A stretch of 64,000 nt of DNA from JADMIH01 sp036399775 (GTDB lineage: Bacteria > Chloroflexota > Chloroflexia > QHBQ01 > JADMIH01), in assembly GCA_036399775.1 (NCBI GenBank), contig DASWMJ010000030.1, positions 1-64,000 of the forward strand, given 5' to 3'. The notes below the pieces were generated by a model. It did not search any database. It was not told the DNA's origin and worked only from the letters and a program-made list of their open reading frames with translations. The translations under genes were made by a program, and so were the position numbers. Of the stretch, positions 25,294-32,019 are shown in pieces; within the stretch, counting starts at the first letter, position 1, and the number at the start of each line of letters is the position of its first letter.

Positions 25294-26733
25294 TCATTGT
25301 TGTAGGGTTAGCGCGAGCATCTTTGATAGTTGCGCTCTTGTGATGCTGTAGCCGGGGCGGAAGGAGCCGTCTGCGTAGCCGCCTATTACTCTATGGCTGG
25401 CGGCGGTCTCTACGTAACCGTAGGCCCAATCGCCGGGCGGCACGTCGTTGAAGGTGGGCATGAGGGGGTAGATAACCTCCCAGCCACGCGCAAGTACGAG
25501 CATCTTGGCGACCTGCGCCCGTGTTATGTCGTTGCCGGGGCGGAAATAGGGGCGGTTATCGGTATCGCACGGCTCGCCCGGCCCGCCGCATAGGTAGCCA
25601 CTCATGATTCCCCGCAAAGAAGCCGTCTCTACATACGGGTAGAAGCTATCGCCGGGCAGAACGTCGTTGAATGTGCGGAAGTAGGGGTAATACAGCACCC
25701 AACCGAAGCCGCTTGAGACCATCTTGGTCAGTTGGGCGCGGGTGCTGGTGTTGCCTGGGCGGAACGTGCCGTCCGCGTAGCCCGATATAGCGCCCCGGCA
25801 ATAGAGGTCTGCCACGTAGCTGTAAGACCACTCGCTATCCGGCAGGTCGCTGAAGCTCATGCCGCATGGACCAGGTGTGGGGGTGGGAGGCACAGGCGTA
25901 TCGGTGGGTGTCGGTAGGGGCGTATTGGTGGGGGGAGGCACGGGCGTATCGGTAGGCGGTGGGCCTGAGAACGGCCCGGCGGTCACGTAATCGAGGGGGT
26001 CGGAGTCGCCGTAGGTCAGTTGCTGGTAGGTGTAGAAATCGTGGCTGGCCGCTACCGCATCGTAGCGCATGTACTGGCCGTAGGTGACCGGGGTGTCGCT
26101 TACGCGTATCTCCCAGTCGAGATGTGTGCCGGGGTTGGGATCGCATGAGCCGAACACCGAGCCGTCGTTCCCCTGGTAGCCGAGGAGTTGCCCCGCAGCT
26201 ACGTGCTGGCCCGGCGAGACGGAGATGTAGATGTCGCCCGTGCTGCGGTTGCCCATGTGAGCGTAGAAGGTATAAGTGTAGCGCCCGTTGCCACCTATGT
26301 TATAGCCGTGATCCACTATCACCTGGGAGCCGTAGCCATCGGTGAGATACTGCGCGACTGCGACTGTGCCGTCCGCCGTAGCGTACACAGGGTAAGCGCC
26401 CGCCACGCAGCCGCCCGACACGTCTATGCCGTGATGGAAGACGTAATCCGCCGTCGCCGCCTGGTTGTACTGGTCGTAATAGGCCCCATCCTGTTCGTAG
26501 GTTATAGGCTCGACAAAGAGGGTCGTCACCCAGCCGGTAGTGGCGATTGCCAACCCGCCATAGTAGGGTGTCGAAGCGCGCGCCAGGCCAGCCCCGGCCA
26601 GCATTGAGATTGCTACAAGCATGCAGAGGATGAGCGCGGCGTTACGCCAGCCAGGGACCGGCCTGCCGGCGTGAGCTTTACTAATATGGCCCGCCGATTT
26701 ATCTACTGGGCGTAGGCGTCGGTGCGCGGTCAC
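25294..26733 (-). CDS. Secreted M23-family peptidase with three SLH domains
   Basis: 479 residues. A basic N terminus and hydrophobic segment (AALILCMLVAISMLAGAGLA) form a signal peptide or anchor. The M23 (LytM-like) domain has HHGIDVSGG, which supplies the first Zn His and Asp, AHMGNRSTGD, and GTHLDWEIR where relatives usually have HxH. The third zinc ligand position is therefore Asp. A Pro/Thr linker of about 35 residues leads to three SLH repeats (YADGTFRPGNTSTRAQLTKM, YFRPGNDITRAQVAKML, YADGSFRPGYSITRAQLSKM), which bind secondary cell-wall polymer. The GTG start overlaps the stop of the upstream lipoprotein gene (GTGA), implying coupled translation. Probable role: wall-bound peptidoglycan remodelling, or a degenerate scaffold. 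Confidence 0.9.
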   Translation of the reverse strand: MTAHRRLRPVDKSAGHISKAHAGRPVPGWRNAALILCMLVAISMLAGAGLARASTPYYGGLAIATTGWVTTLFVEPITYEQDGAYYDQYNQAATADYVFHHGIDVSGGCVAGAYPVYATADGTVAVAQYLTDGYGSQVIVDHGYNIGGNGRYTYTFYAHMGNRSTGDIYISVSPGQHVAAGQLLGYQGNDGSVFGSCDPNPGTHLDWEIRVSDTPVTYGQYMRYDAVAASHDFYTYQQLTYGDSDPLDYVTAGPFSGPPPTDTPVPPPTNTPLPTPTDTPVPPTPTPGPCGMSFSDLPDSEWSYSYVADLYCRGAISGYADGTFRPGNTSTRAQLTKMVSSGFGWVLYYPYFRTFNDVLPGDSFYPYVETASLRGIMSGYLCGGPGEPCDTDNRPYFRPGNDITRAQVAKMLVLARGWEVIYPLMPTFNDVPPGDWAYGYVETAASHRVIGGYADGSFRPGYSITRAQLSKMLALTLQQ

Positions 26734-27368
26734 GGCTGCTTCTCGACGGTGATTGTGCCCGCAATCTCGTTGAGCATGGAGGTGATATTCTCCTGCGCTT
26801 CGACGTGCGTGCCCGGACCTATAGAGGTTGAAAAGCCGAAAAGGGGCGTGCCGTCCGCGTCATACACCAGCACAGTGTAAATCCTGGACGCCATACCGCT
26901 TGGTGGATTGCTCTCGATGTTCATGATGGCACGCTTGCCGTTTATGGTCAGACTCTCGCCGGAGAGTTGGCCTACATCTTTGGCCTTCTGTCCCACCAGC
27001 AAATCGGTGACGGCGCACCCCGCCGGTATGCCGAACCCCGACCTTGCATCTTTAGCGGTGCTTTTAGCCTCAAGCCCGCAGTAAGTCAGGTCGGCGGTCC
27101 AGGTGGAGGAGGGGTAGCGGAAGCTGTACCTGACGCCACCCGCTGTGTCTCTTGAGACCGCCCAGGTATCCTTATCGGTTGGGGTGGGCGTATCGAGGGG
27201 GAGGAGGGTGGCGGTAGGCTCCACAACTGCGGGCGGGTTGGGCAGGGGAGTGCTCGACTTACCATCAGGTTCGGGTTGCGAAGCCGCAGGTGAGGTCTGG
27301 CAACCTGCCAAAGCCATGAGCACCGCAAGGAGCGCCCACAGGACTAACGATCTTCTATGTCGTGGCAT
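26730..27368 (-). CDS. Secreted lipoprotein of unknown function
   Basis: About 212 residues from the ATG of MPRHRRSLVLWALLAVLMAL. The signal peptide ends in a perfect lipobox LAGC. A Pro/Thr-rich spacer (TATLLPLDTPTPTDKD) follows, then a globular domain (RYSFRYPSSTWTADLTYCG, GFGIPAGCAVTDLLVG, NGKRAIMNIESNP, ENITSMLNEIAGTITV) of the size and pattern of PsbP-like/DUF1795-like domains; this resemblance is tentative. Two Cys may form a disulfide. It is translationally coupled to the M23/SLH gene. Longer starts upstream would bury the lipobox deep in the chain and are rejected. Confidence 0.8.
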   Translation of the reverse strand: MPRHRRSLVLWALLAVLMALAGCQTSPAASQPEPDGKSSTPLPNPPAVVEPTATLLPLDTPTPTDKDTWAVSRDTAGGVRYSFRYPSSTWTADLTYCGLEAKSTAKDARSGFGIPAGCAVTDLLVGQKAKDVGQLSGESLTINGKRAIMNIESNPPSGMASRIYTVLVYDADGTPLFGFSTSIGPGTHVEAQENITSMLNEIAGTITVEKQP

Positions 27369-27636
27369 AATCAACGCTGCTTCTCCTCTACGCCGGAACT
27401 TGCTCTGGCTTGGTTGAATTACCTGCATAGCATTGATAGACTTTGCGCATGCTGCTACCAACTTCACGGATAAAACGGATGTTACGTCAAGTGGTTGCGC
27501 CTAAGTCTAGCATGCAATTGGATGTTATGGCAAGTTGAAGGGGTGGTACTTTATGGCTATAAAGGAGTGGCATAGCCTCTTGTGTTCTATGTCATTGAAG
27601 TAAAGAAGTGGTGAGGGATAGTAAACCAGCTATCCT

Positions 27637-27910
27637 TTGTCATTCTGAACGAAGTGAAGAAGCTCGTCCCTCGCGTACCATGCTGGGGTAGCGCACAGGC
27701 AAGATAATGCGCGAGGAGCGAGATTCTTCGCTTCGCTCAGTACAGCACTAACAAAGTTATGCCAGGAATAAAATGTCTGCGTAGGGGCGACCCGCATGCT
27801 CGCCCTGCCAGGGTCACGCGTAAAGTTGGTTCGCCATCCCCACCAGGGCGACCCACCGGGTCGCCCCTACGCAGACATTTCTTTGTTAGTGCTGTACTCA
27901 GAATGACAGG
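27637..27910. repeat. Palindromic repeat family A, copy 3, split by a MITE-like element
   Basis: The left arm starts TTTGTCATTCTGAACGAAGT. The right arm GCGCGAGGAGCGAGATTCTT runs to 27740 and resumes at 27902-27910. The interruption is at the same CTCAG position as in copy 1. Confidence 0.8.
27741..27896. mobile_element. MITE-like element, 156 bp, with GGGGCGACCC repeat inside
   Basis: Terminal inverted repeats TACAGCACTAACAAAG and CTTTGTTAGTGCTGTA, flanked on both sides by CTCAG (27736-27740 and 27897-27901). An inner inverted repeat AAATGTCTGCGTAGGGGCGA faces TCGCCCCTACGCAGACATTT. It has no coding capacity, so it would need a transposase in trans. The inner block is shared with 52035-52125 and 57639-57735. 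Confidence 0.65.
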
Positions 27911-28062
27911 GGGTAATAGGTTCGTTGACCCCAAACATCAGGCCTGACCTTGAATGCACCCTGCCCGTGGCGTGGGGCAGAAGCTACTTTCTAACGCTCT
28001 CTTCGAGGCTGAACCTGCCACGCTTCCAGCCTCTTAATGTGGCAGTTCAGATGCACCTTATA

Positions 28063-28091
28063 TTGACAGTGATATTGGCCTATGATATATT
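28063..28091 (+). promoter_or_regulatory. Promoter of the MerR/BrkB operon
   Basis: TTGACA (28063-28068), 17 bases, TATATT (28086-28091), 48 bases before the ATG at 28139: a near-consensus housekeeping promoter. Confidence 0.7.
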
Positions 28092-28138
28092 AAGCCTGAT
28101 GTGCAGAGTGTGAGCGGAGAGATGCGCGAGGTAAAGCT

Positions 28139-28663
28139 ATGCGGCGTTCTATATACTCTTATAAACCAAGACGGCCCAGCGGCAAAAAGAGCGGGCAGGA
28201 TGACCTTGCGATGGGCGATTACGAAGAGACTATGGCGGGTGAGGCAGATGGTCTGCCCAACGCCAGTGGCATAGACGGTGGGGGAGGCGAGCGTGGAGAG
28301 GGTGCTAAATCGCCCGCCACGCAAGCACAATCTTCCGGGCGAAGTGGGCGGCTCTCGCAGATAACCGCCGACAGGCCGATCTTCACCCTGAGCGTGGCCG
28401 CCGACCTCCTGGGACTGCACCCGCGCACGCTGCGTATCTATGAAGAGAAGAAGCTGGTGGTGCCGGCACGCACAGAGGGCAACCGCCGCCGCTATTCGCA
28501 AAACGACATCCAACGCTTCCAATTCATCAGGCGTCTCACGCGGGGTGGCGTAAACCTGGAAGGCGTGCGCATCATCCTTGACATGGCCGACGAGCTTACC
28601 AGGCTCGGTGGCAACGCCGAGGCCCTGATCGAGCGCAACTTGCAGGCCCTCGATGAGTGGTAA
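28139..28663 (+). CDS. MerR-family regulator (HspR-like)
   Basis: 174 residues. The first 75 are hydrophilic and Gly/Ser-rich with no clear fold. The MerR DNA-binding domain follows (about 80-150): FTLSVAADLLGLHPRTLRIY, EEKKLVVPARTEGNRRRYSQ, DIQRFQFIRRLTRGGVNLEG. The LxVAAxLLGLHPRTLRxYE form is typical of HspR, the repressor of dnaK-type heat-shock operons, but no chaperone gene is in view. It overlaps the BrkB gene by 11 bases, so the two are translated together and may be co-regulated. Confidence 0.88.
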   Translation: MRRSIYSYKPRRPSGKKSGQDDLAMGDYEETMAGEADGLPNASGIDGGGGERGEGAKSPATQAQSSGRSGRLSQITADRPIFTLSVAADLLGLHPRTLRIYEEKKLVVPARTEGNRRRYSQNDIQRFQFIRRLTRGGVNLEGVRIILDMADELTRLGGNAEALIERNLQALDEW

Positions 28664-29564
28664 AGAGTTCGTAGCCATCGGCAAAGCCACAATCAGCGAG
28701 TTCGGCAAGGACGACGTAGCCTACATGTCTGCCGCGCTGACCTATTACTCCTTCTTCAGCCTCTTCCCTCTGCTCATCCTGGCTATTACGGTGGCGGGCA
28801 GCTTCATGGACCCCAGGGAGGCCACCGTCTTCATCCTCACCAACACGGCCCGCGTGATGCCGGGGTTGGACGATTCCATTCAGAAAATGCTGCGTGAGAT
28901 TTTTGAGAGCAGGGCAAACGCGGGCATACTGGCGCTTGTCGGCCTGGGGACGCTGGCTTTTTCGGCTTCGGGCGCGTTCGACGCCCTTGATAAGGCTATC
29001 AATCGCGCCTGGAATTCGGAGAAGGTACCTTCTTTCCTGATAGGTAAATTGACCAGTTTCGCTATGATGGCGGTGGCGGCGTTGATGCTCATCTTGTCGT
29101 TCGTCGTTACGGCGTCGCTCGCCACCACACGCGCCCTCACGGAGATGGCTATAGGCAAACTGTACGGCGAGCAGATATTCTGGCAGATCGTCAACTTCGG
29201 GGCGTCCGTAGGTCTGGTCTTTCTGGTCTTCCTGCTGATGTACCGCTTCTTGCCCCGGTGCGAAGCAAAGTTCAGGGATGTATGGGTGGGTGCGCTGCTC
29301 GCGGCCATAGCATGGAGCCTTGTGAAAGAGGGCTTTGCCTACTATCTGGGTTCGTCATTCGCCAACTTCCAGGCGGTCTATGGCGCGCTCGGTACGGTAA
29401 TCGCCCTGATGACGTGGATATATATTTCATCGGTTATAATACTGGCGGGAGCCGAATTCGCCTCTGAAACGGCCCGCTTTCGCAGGCTGCAACTGACGGC
29501 GGCAGGCGAGAAGGCGCAAGAATCGGAGCGCCGCAGGACAAGCCCCTGGTTGCCGAATACGTGA
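28653..29564 (+). CDS. YihY/BrkB-family inner membrane protein
   Basis: 303 residues with about six membrane segments. Family marks are DDVAYMSAALTYYSFFSLFP near the N terminus, the segment FSASGAFDALDKAINRAWN, FLPRCEAKFRDVWVGALLAA and GTVIALMTWIYISSVIILAG. Members were once annotated as ribonuclease BN by mistake; their true role in the membrane is unclear. The ATG lies inside the end of the MerR gene. A basic tail (RRRTSPW) ends the protein. Composite spacer repeats follow. Confidence 0.9.
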   Translation: MSGKEFVAIGKATISEFGKDDVAYMSAALTYYSFFSLFPLLILAITVAGSFMDPREATVFILTNTARVMPGLDDSIQKMLREIFESRANAGILALVGLGTLAFSASGAFDALDKAINRAWNSEKVPSFLIGKLTSFAMMAVAALMLILSFVVTASLATTRALTEMAIGKLYGEQIFWQIVNFGASVGLVFLVFLLMYRFLPRCEAKFRDVWVGALLAAIAWSLVKEGFAYYLGSSFANFQAVYGALGTVIALMTWIYISSVIILAGAEFASETARFRRLQLTAAGEKAQESERRRTSPWLPNT

Positions 29565-29572
29565 AACGCATT

Positions 29573-29716
29573 GCGTAGTTCGTATTGCGTATTGCGTATT
29601 GCGTGAACCGCAAAGGCGCAAAGGAACGCAAAGTTCGCTAAGGTTTTTGTTGTTTGAACCATAAAGGCAAAGAGATTATTAAGGGACTACGCAATACGCA
29701 ATACATTTTACGTTTC
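29573..29716. repeat. Composite spacer repeat with facing ACGCAATACG words
   Basis: TTGCGTAGTTCGTATTGCG and two further TATTGCG units, then GAACCGCAAAGGCGCAAAGG, then TACGCAATACGCAATAC and TTTTACGTTTCACG. The ends are complementary. Same word set as 6669-6786, 8289-8430 and 50141-50256. Confidence 0.7.
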
Positions 29717-29748
29717 ACGCATGCTTTTATAAGTGAGGTACTACAATA

Positions 29749-29886
29749 ATGGATGAAGACGTTACGCGCAGGCTCGTAAAGGGCCTTCTGGCGTTAGTGC
29801 TGACTTCGCTCGCCACCTGGCTGGCAGGCTACATTACCGACAGGATACTCGGCCCCGAACGGCTGGAGGAGCTAGAGGAAGCTTAG
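29749..29886 (+). CDS. Small single-pass membrane protein, 45 residues
   Basis: Too short to stand out by length, but well formed: GTGAGG 8 bases before ATG, start MDEDVTRRLVKG, one hydrophobic segment over residues 10-29 (VKGLLALVLTSLATWLAGYI) and an acidic tail ERLEELEEA. The arginines before the span suggest N-in topology. It is the first gene of the 29.7-38.2 kb cluster of membrane proteins of unknown function and may be a subunit of the same assembly (inference). Confidence 0.55.
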   Translation: MDEDVTRRLVKGLLALVLTSLATWLAGYITDRILGPERLEELEEA

Positions 29887-29977
29887 AGAAATCAGAAGTC
29901 AGAAGTCAGAAGTCAGCTTGAATGACTCATTTCCAGCTTCTGACTTCTGATTTCTGACTTCTGACTTCTGACTTCTC
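29887..29977. repeat. Facing heptamer arrays of AGAAGTC type
   Basis: Units of (A)GAAGTCA on the left (CAGAAGTCAGAAGTCAGAAG) face TTCTGACTTCTGATTTCTGA on the right. The structure can fold into a hairpin about 40 bp long. Shared with 36643-36677, 36925-36962, 48204-48290 and 53263-53414. Confidence 0.85.
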
Positions 29978-30084
29978 GTCCAGCGATTTCCACATCCTGC
30001 ATGGCCCAGGCGCGTACTTGACTGGGTATGTAGGCACGTCTATAATGGGCCACACCCTCCACCCCCACGAGGAGTCCTGGCCTT

Positions 30085-30384
30085 ATGCTATCTCTACAAC
30101 CTGACAACGACCCACAGGAAACGGCTGCCGAAGCTATTGCTGACAGGATAGGCAAGGCCGGTATGTCCACGCCGGCGTCTTTGGCATTACAGGTCTTCAA
30201 GCCGTTGGCGTGGGTGAGCGGGCAGATGCTGTGGGTTTTGCAGCCTTTCGCGGGCGCGCTGGGGATACGCTCGCGCAGGGACGCTTTCTCTGTTGCGAGC
30301 CTGGCTAGCTTCCTTGAGCGGGAAGGCAACGTGGACGCGCTTATCAGGCAGCTAGACGACGACAACCGGCGTGCGGAGCCATAA
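30085..30384 (+). CDS. Conserved-type hypothetical protein, 99 residues
   Basis: Acidic start (MLSLQPDNDPQETAAEAIAD), a central less polar region (LALQVFKPLAWVSGQMLWVL and PFAGALGIRSRR), and a helical tail VASLASFLEREGNVDALIRQ. The central hydrophobic part could be a membrane-associated helix. It ends 2 bases before the next gene, so the two are an operon. I do not recognise the family. Confidence 0.65.
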   Translation: MLSLQPDNDPQETAAEAIADRIGKAGMSTPASLALQVFKPLAWVSGQMLWVLQPFAGALGIRSRRDAFSVASLASFLEREGNVDALIRQLDDDNRRAEP

Positions 30385-30386
30385 GC

Positions 30387-31217
30387 ATGGATTTCACTAA
30401 CATCAGCCCCGCATACGGCGATCTCCTCTTTTTCATGCTGGGGGCGCTGCTGCTCTTCCTGGTGCTGTTTGTGGTCTACTTATGGCTGGTGGGCTGGGGG
30501 CGCAAGGGGCAGGGCGCGAATATCACGCTGCGGCCCATCCCCGGCTACGACGCCACCCGCGAGGGCTTGGCGACAGCCGCCGAGACAGGCCGCGCCGTGC
30601 ACACCTCACCCGGCACGGGCGGTGTAGGCGCGAGGGGCGTTACCACTGCCAGCACGTTAGCGGGCATGGCGATAGTTGAGTCTATGGCCCGCGTCAGCGC
30701 CATCACAGGTGCGCCCGTCCAGGCCACCACTAACGACGCCGTAGCATACGCCCTCACCGACAACGCGCTCAGGCGGGGATACCTGCGCGCCGGGTGGTCT
30801 ATGGAGAGCGAGAATACGGGCGTGCGCTTCCTCACACATAGCGACCCCCTGGCTTACGCCGCCGCAGCCGCCGAAGTCGTGAGGCAGAACAGGGTGTCCC
30901 ACGCGGTCATGGCGGGGCAGTTCGGCCCGGAAGTGCTGCTCATCACCGAGGCGCAGAGGCGTTCGGGCGCGCAGCAAATCGCGGGCGCATCCGACCCGCA
31001 AGCCCTCGCGCTCATGACTATCACCGCCGACCACACCCTGATAGGCGAAGAGATATTCGCATCGGGCGCGTACCTGGAACAGCGCAGGAGCCACATCGCC
31101 TCCCTATTAGCCCAGGACGGGATCAGATGGGTAGTGATCGCCATCATAATAGCAGGCTTCATAATAGTAAACGTACTGGGCAAAGACTGGCCCACGCTCT
31201 TCTCCTTATACCCATAA
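30387..31217 (+). CDS. Membrane protein, DUF6754-like
   Basis: 276 residues. Membrane segments lie at about 12-37 (LFFMLGALLLFLVLFVVYLW) and 246-266 (IRWVVIAIIIAGFIIVNVLG), enclosing a soluble domain of about 200 residues rich in Ala and Gly: GTGGVGARGVTTASTLAGMA, TGAPVQATTNDAVAYALTDN, ADPLAYAA-like segments and ISGASDPQ-like segments. The domain recalls DUF6754 proteins of Chloroflexota (from memory, unverified). Function unknown. It lies in the operon 30085-38228 with the other membrane proteins and the MutL-like protein. Confidence 0.7.
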   Translation: MDFTNISPAYGDLLFFMLGALLLFLVLFVVYLWLVGWGRKGQGANITLRPIPGYDATREGLATAAETGRAVHTSPGTGGVGARGVTTASTLAGMAIVESMARVSAITGAPVQATTNDAVAYALTDNALRRGYLRAGWSMESENTGVRFLTHSDPLAYAAAAAEVVRQNRVSHAVMAGQFGPEVLLITEAQRRSGAQQIAGASDPQALALMTITADHTLIGEEIFASGAYLEQRRSHIASLLAQDGIRWVVIAIIIAGFIIVNVLGKDWPTLFSLYP

Positions 31218-31239
31218 CACCCATGAGAAGACAAACCAC

Positions 31240-31282
31240 CCTACGCAATACGAACTACGCGATACGCATTACGTTTCACGTA
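31240..31282. repeat. ACGCAATACG spacer repeat
   Basis: TACGCAATACGAACTACGCG followed by ATACGCATTACGTTTCACG fills the gap between two genes of the 30-38 kb cluster. Confidence 0.65.
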
Positions 31283-31291
31283 TAAGAACCC

Positions 31292-31930
31292 ATGACCAAC
31301 CGCATCGGCTCCACAATCATATTAGTGCTCAACCTGATACTCGCCTACGTAGCAGGGGTCATCAGCATCGTGGGCTTCTTCACGCGAGGGGCGATCTCCG
31401 ACCTGGCGGGCACGCTGGCGCAGTGGGTGGCGGTGCTAGCCGGTTTCGCGCTGCTGGTTGGATTGGCGAACCTGCTGAAGGTGCATATAGGTCGCGTCAT
31501 CAAGAGGGAGGCGGACTGGCCCTACAGCCTGGTGCTGGTGGGGAGTGCCATCGCGGTGGTGGCGCTGGGGCTGTTGGGGGGCGGGCCGGGCGACGCGACG
31601 GTAGCCTGGGTCTTCCAGTGGATATACCAGCCCCTGGGCGCTGCCCTGTTCAGCCTCCTGGCCTTTTTCCTGACGACGGCCCTCTTCCGCATGCTCAAGA
31701 TGCGCAACCTGGAAGCCGTAGTGCTGCTGCTGGTAGCCCTGGCAGTGGTGCTGGGGCAAGCGCCGTTCAGCGCCACCCCGCCGATAGATGTCATGGCAAG
31801 CGTCAAAGACTGGCTGCTAGATTATCCCGCGCTCGCAGGCATACGCGCCATAATCATGGGAGTAGCGTTCGGCGCGATAGCCACCAGCCTGCGCGCCCTC
31901 CTCGGCTTCGACCGGCCCTACCTGGAATGA
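31292..31930 (+). CDS. Polytopic membrane protein of unknown function, 212 residues
   Basis: About six predicted membrane segments: IILVLNLILAYVAGVISIVG, WVAVLAGFALLVGLANLL, SLVLVGSAIAVVALGLLGG, LGAALFSLLAFFLTTALF, VVLLLVALAVVLGQA and IRAIIMGVAFGAIATSLRA. Short loops and no recognised motif. It resembles in size and design the membrane protein at 34016-34687, suggesting a pair of related integral subunits. Confidence 0.7.
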   Translation: MTNRIGSTIILVLNLILAYVAGVISIVGFFTRGAISDLAGTLAQWVAVLAGFALLVGLANLLKVHIGRVIKREADWPYSLVLVGSAIAVVALGLLGGGPGDATVAWVFQWIYQPLGAALFSLLAFFLTTALFRMLKMRNLEAVVLLLVALAVVLGQAPFSATPPIDVMASVKDWLLDYPALAGIRAIIMGVAFGAIATSLRALLGFDRPYLE

Positions 31931-32014
31931 TTTTGGATTGCCGATTTTAGATTTTAGATTTTAGATTGGAGTTCGAAAACGCAATCTAAAATCTAAAATC
32001 TAAAATCTAAAATT
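31931..32014. repeat. Facing heptamer arrays of GATTTTA type
   Basis: GATTTTAGATTTTAGATTTT faces AATCTAAAATCTAAAATCTA. It ends 5 bases before the ATG of the zinc-ribbon protein, leaving no room for a conventional ribosome site. Confidence 0.85.
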
Positions 32015-32019
32015 GCCCT

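Larger units (their letters stand above)
27369..28138. other. Gene-free region with nested repeats and a divergent promoter
   Basis: Contains palindrome family A copy 3 interrupted by a 156-bp inverted-repeat element, which itself carries the GGGGCGACCC repeat, then the promoter of the MerR-type gene at 28063-28091. No coding frame is supported. Confidence 0.6.

Noticed and set aside
28653..29564. Ribonuclease BN
   Set aside because: The name derives from an old misassignment; the protein is a polytopic YihY/BrkB membrane protein without nuclease motifs.
29887..30000. Tandem 7-base arrays considered as a CRISPR array
   Set aside because: Units are 7 bases with no spacers, and no cas gene is present.
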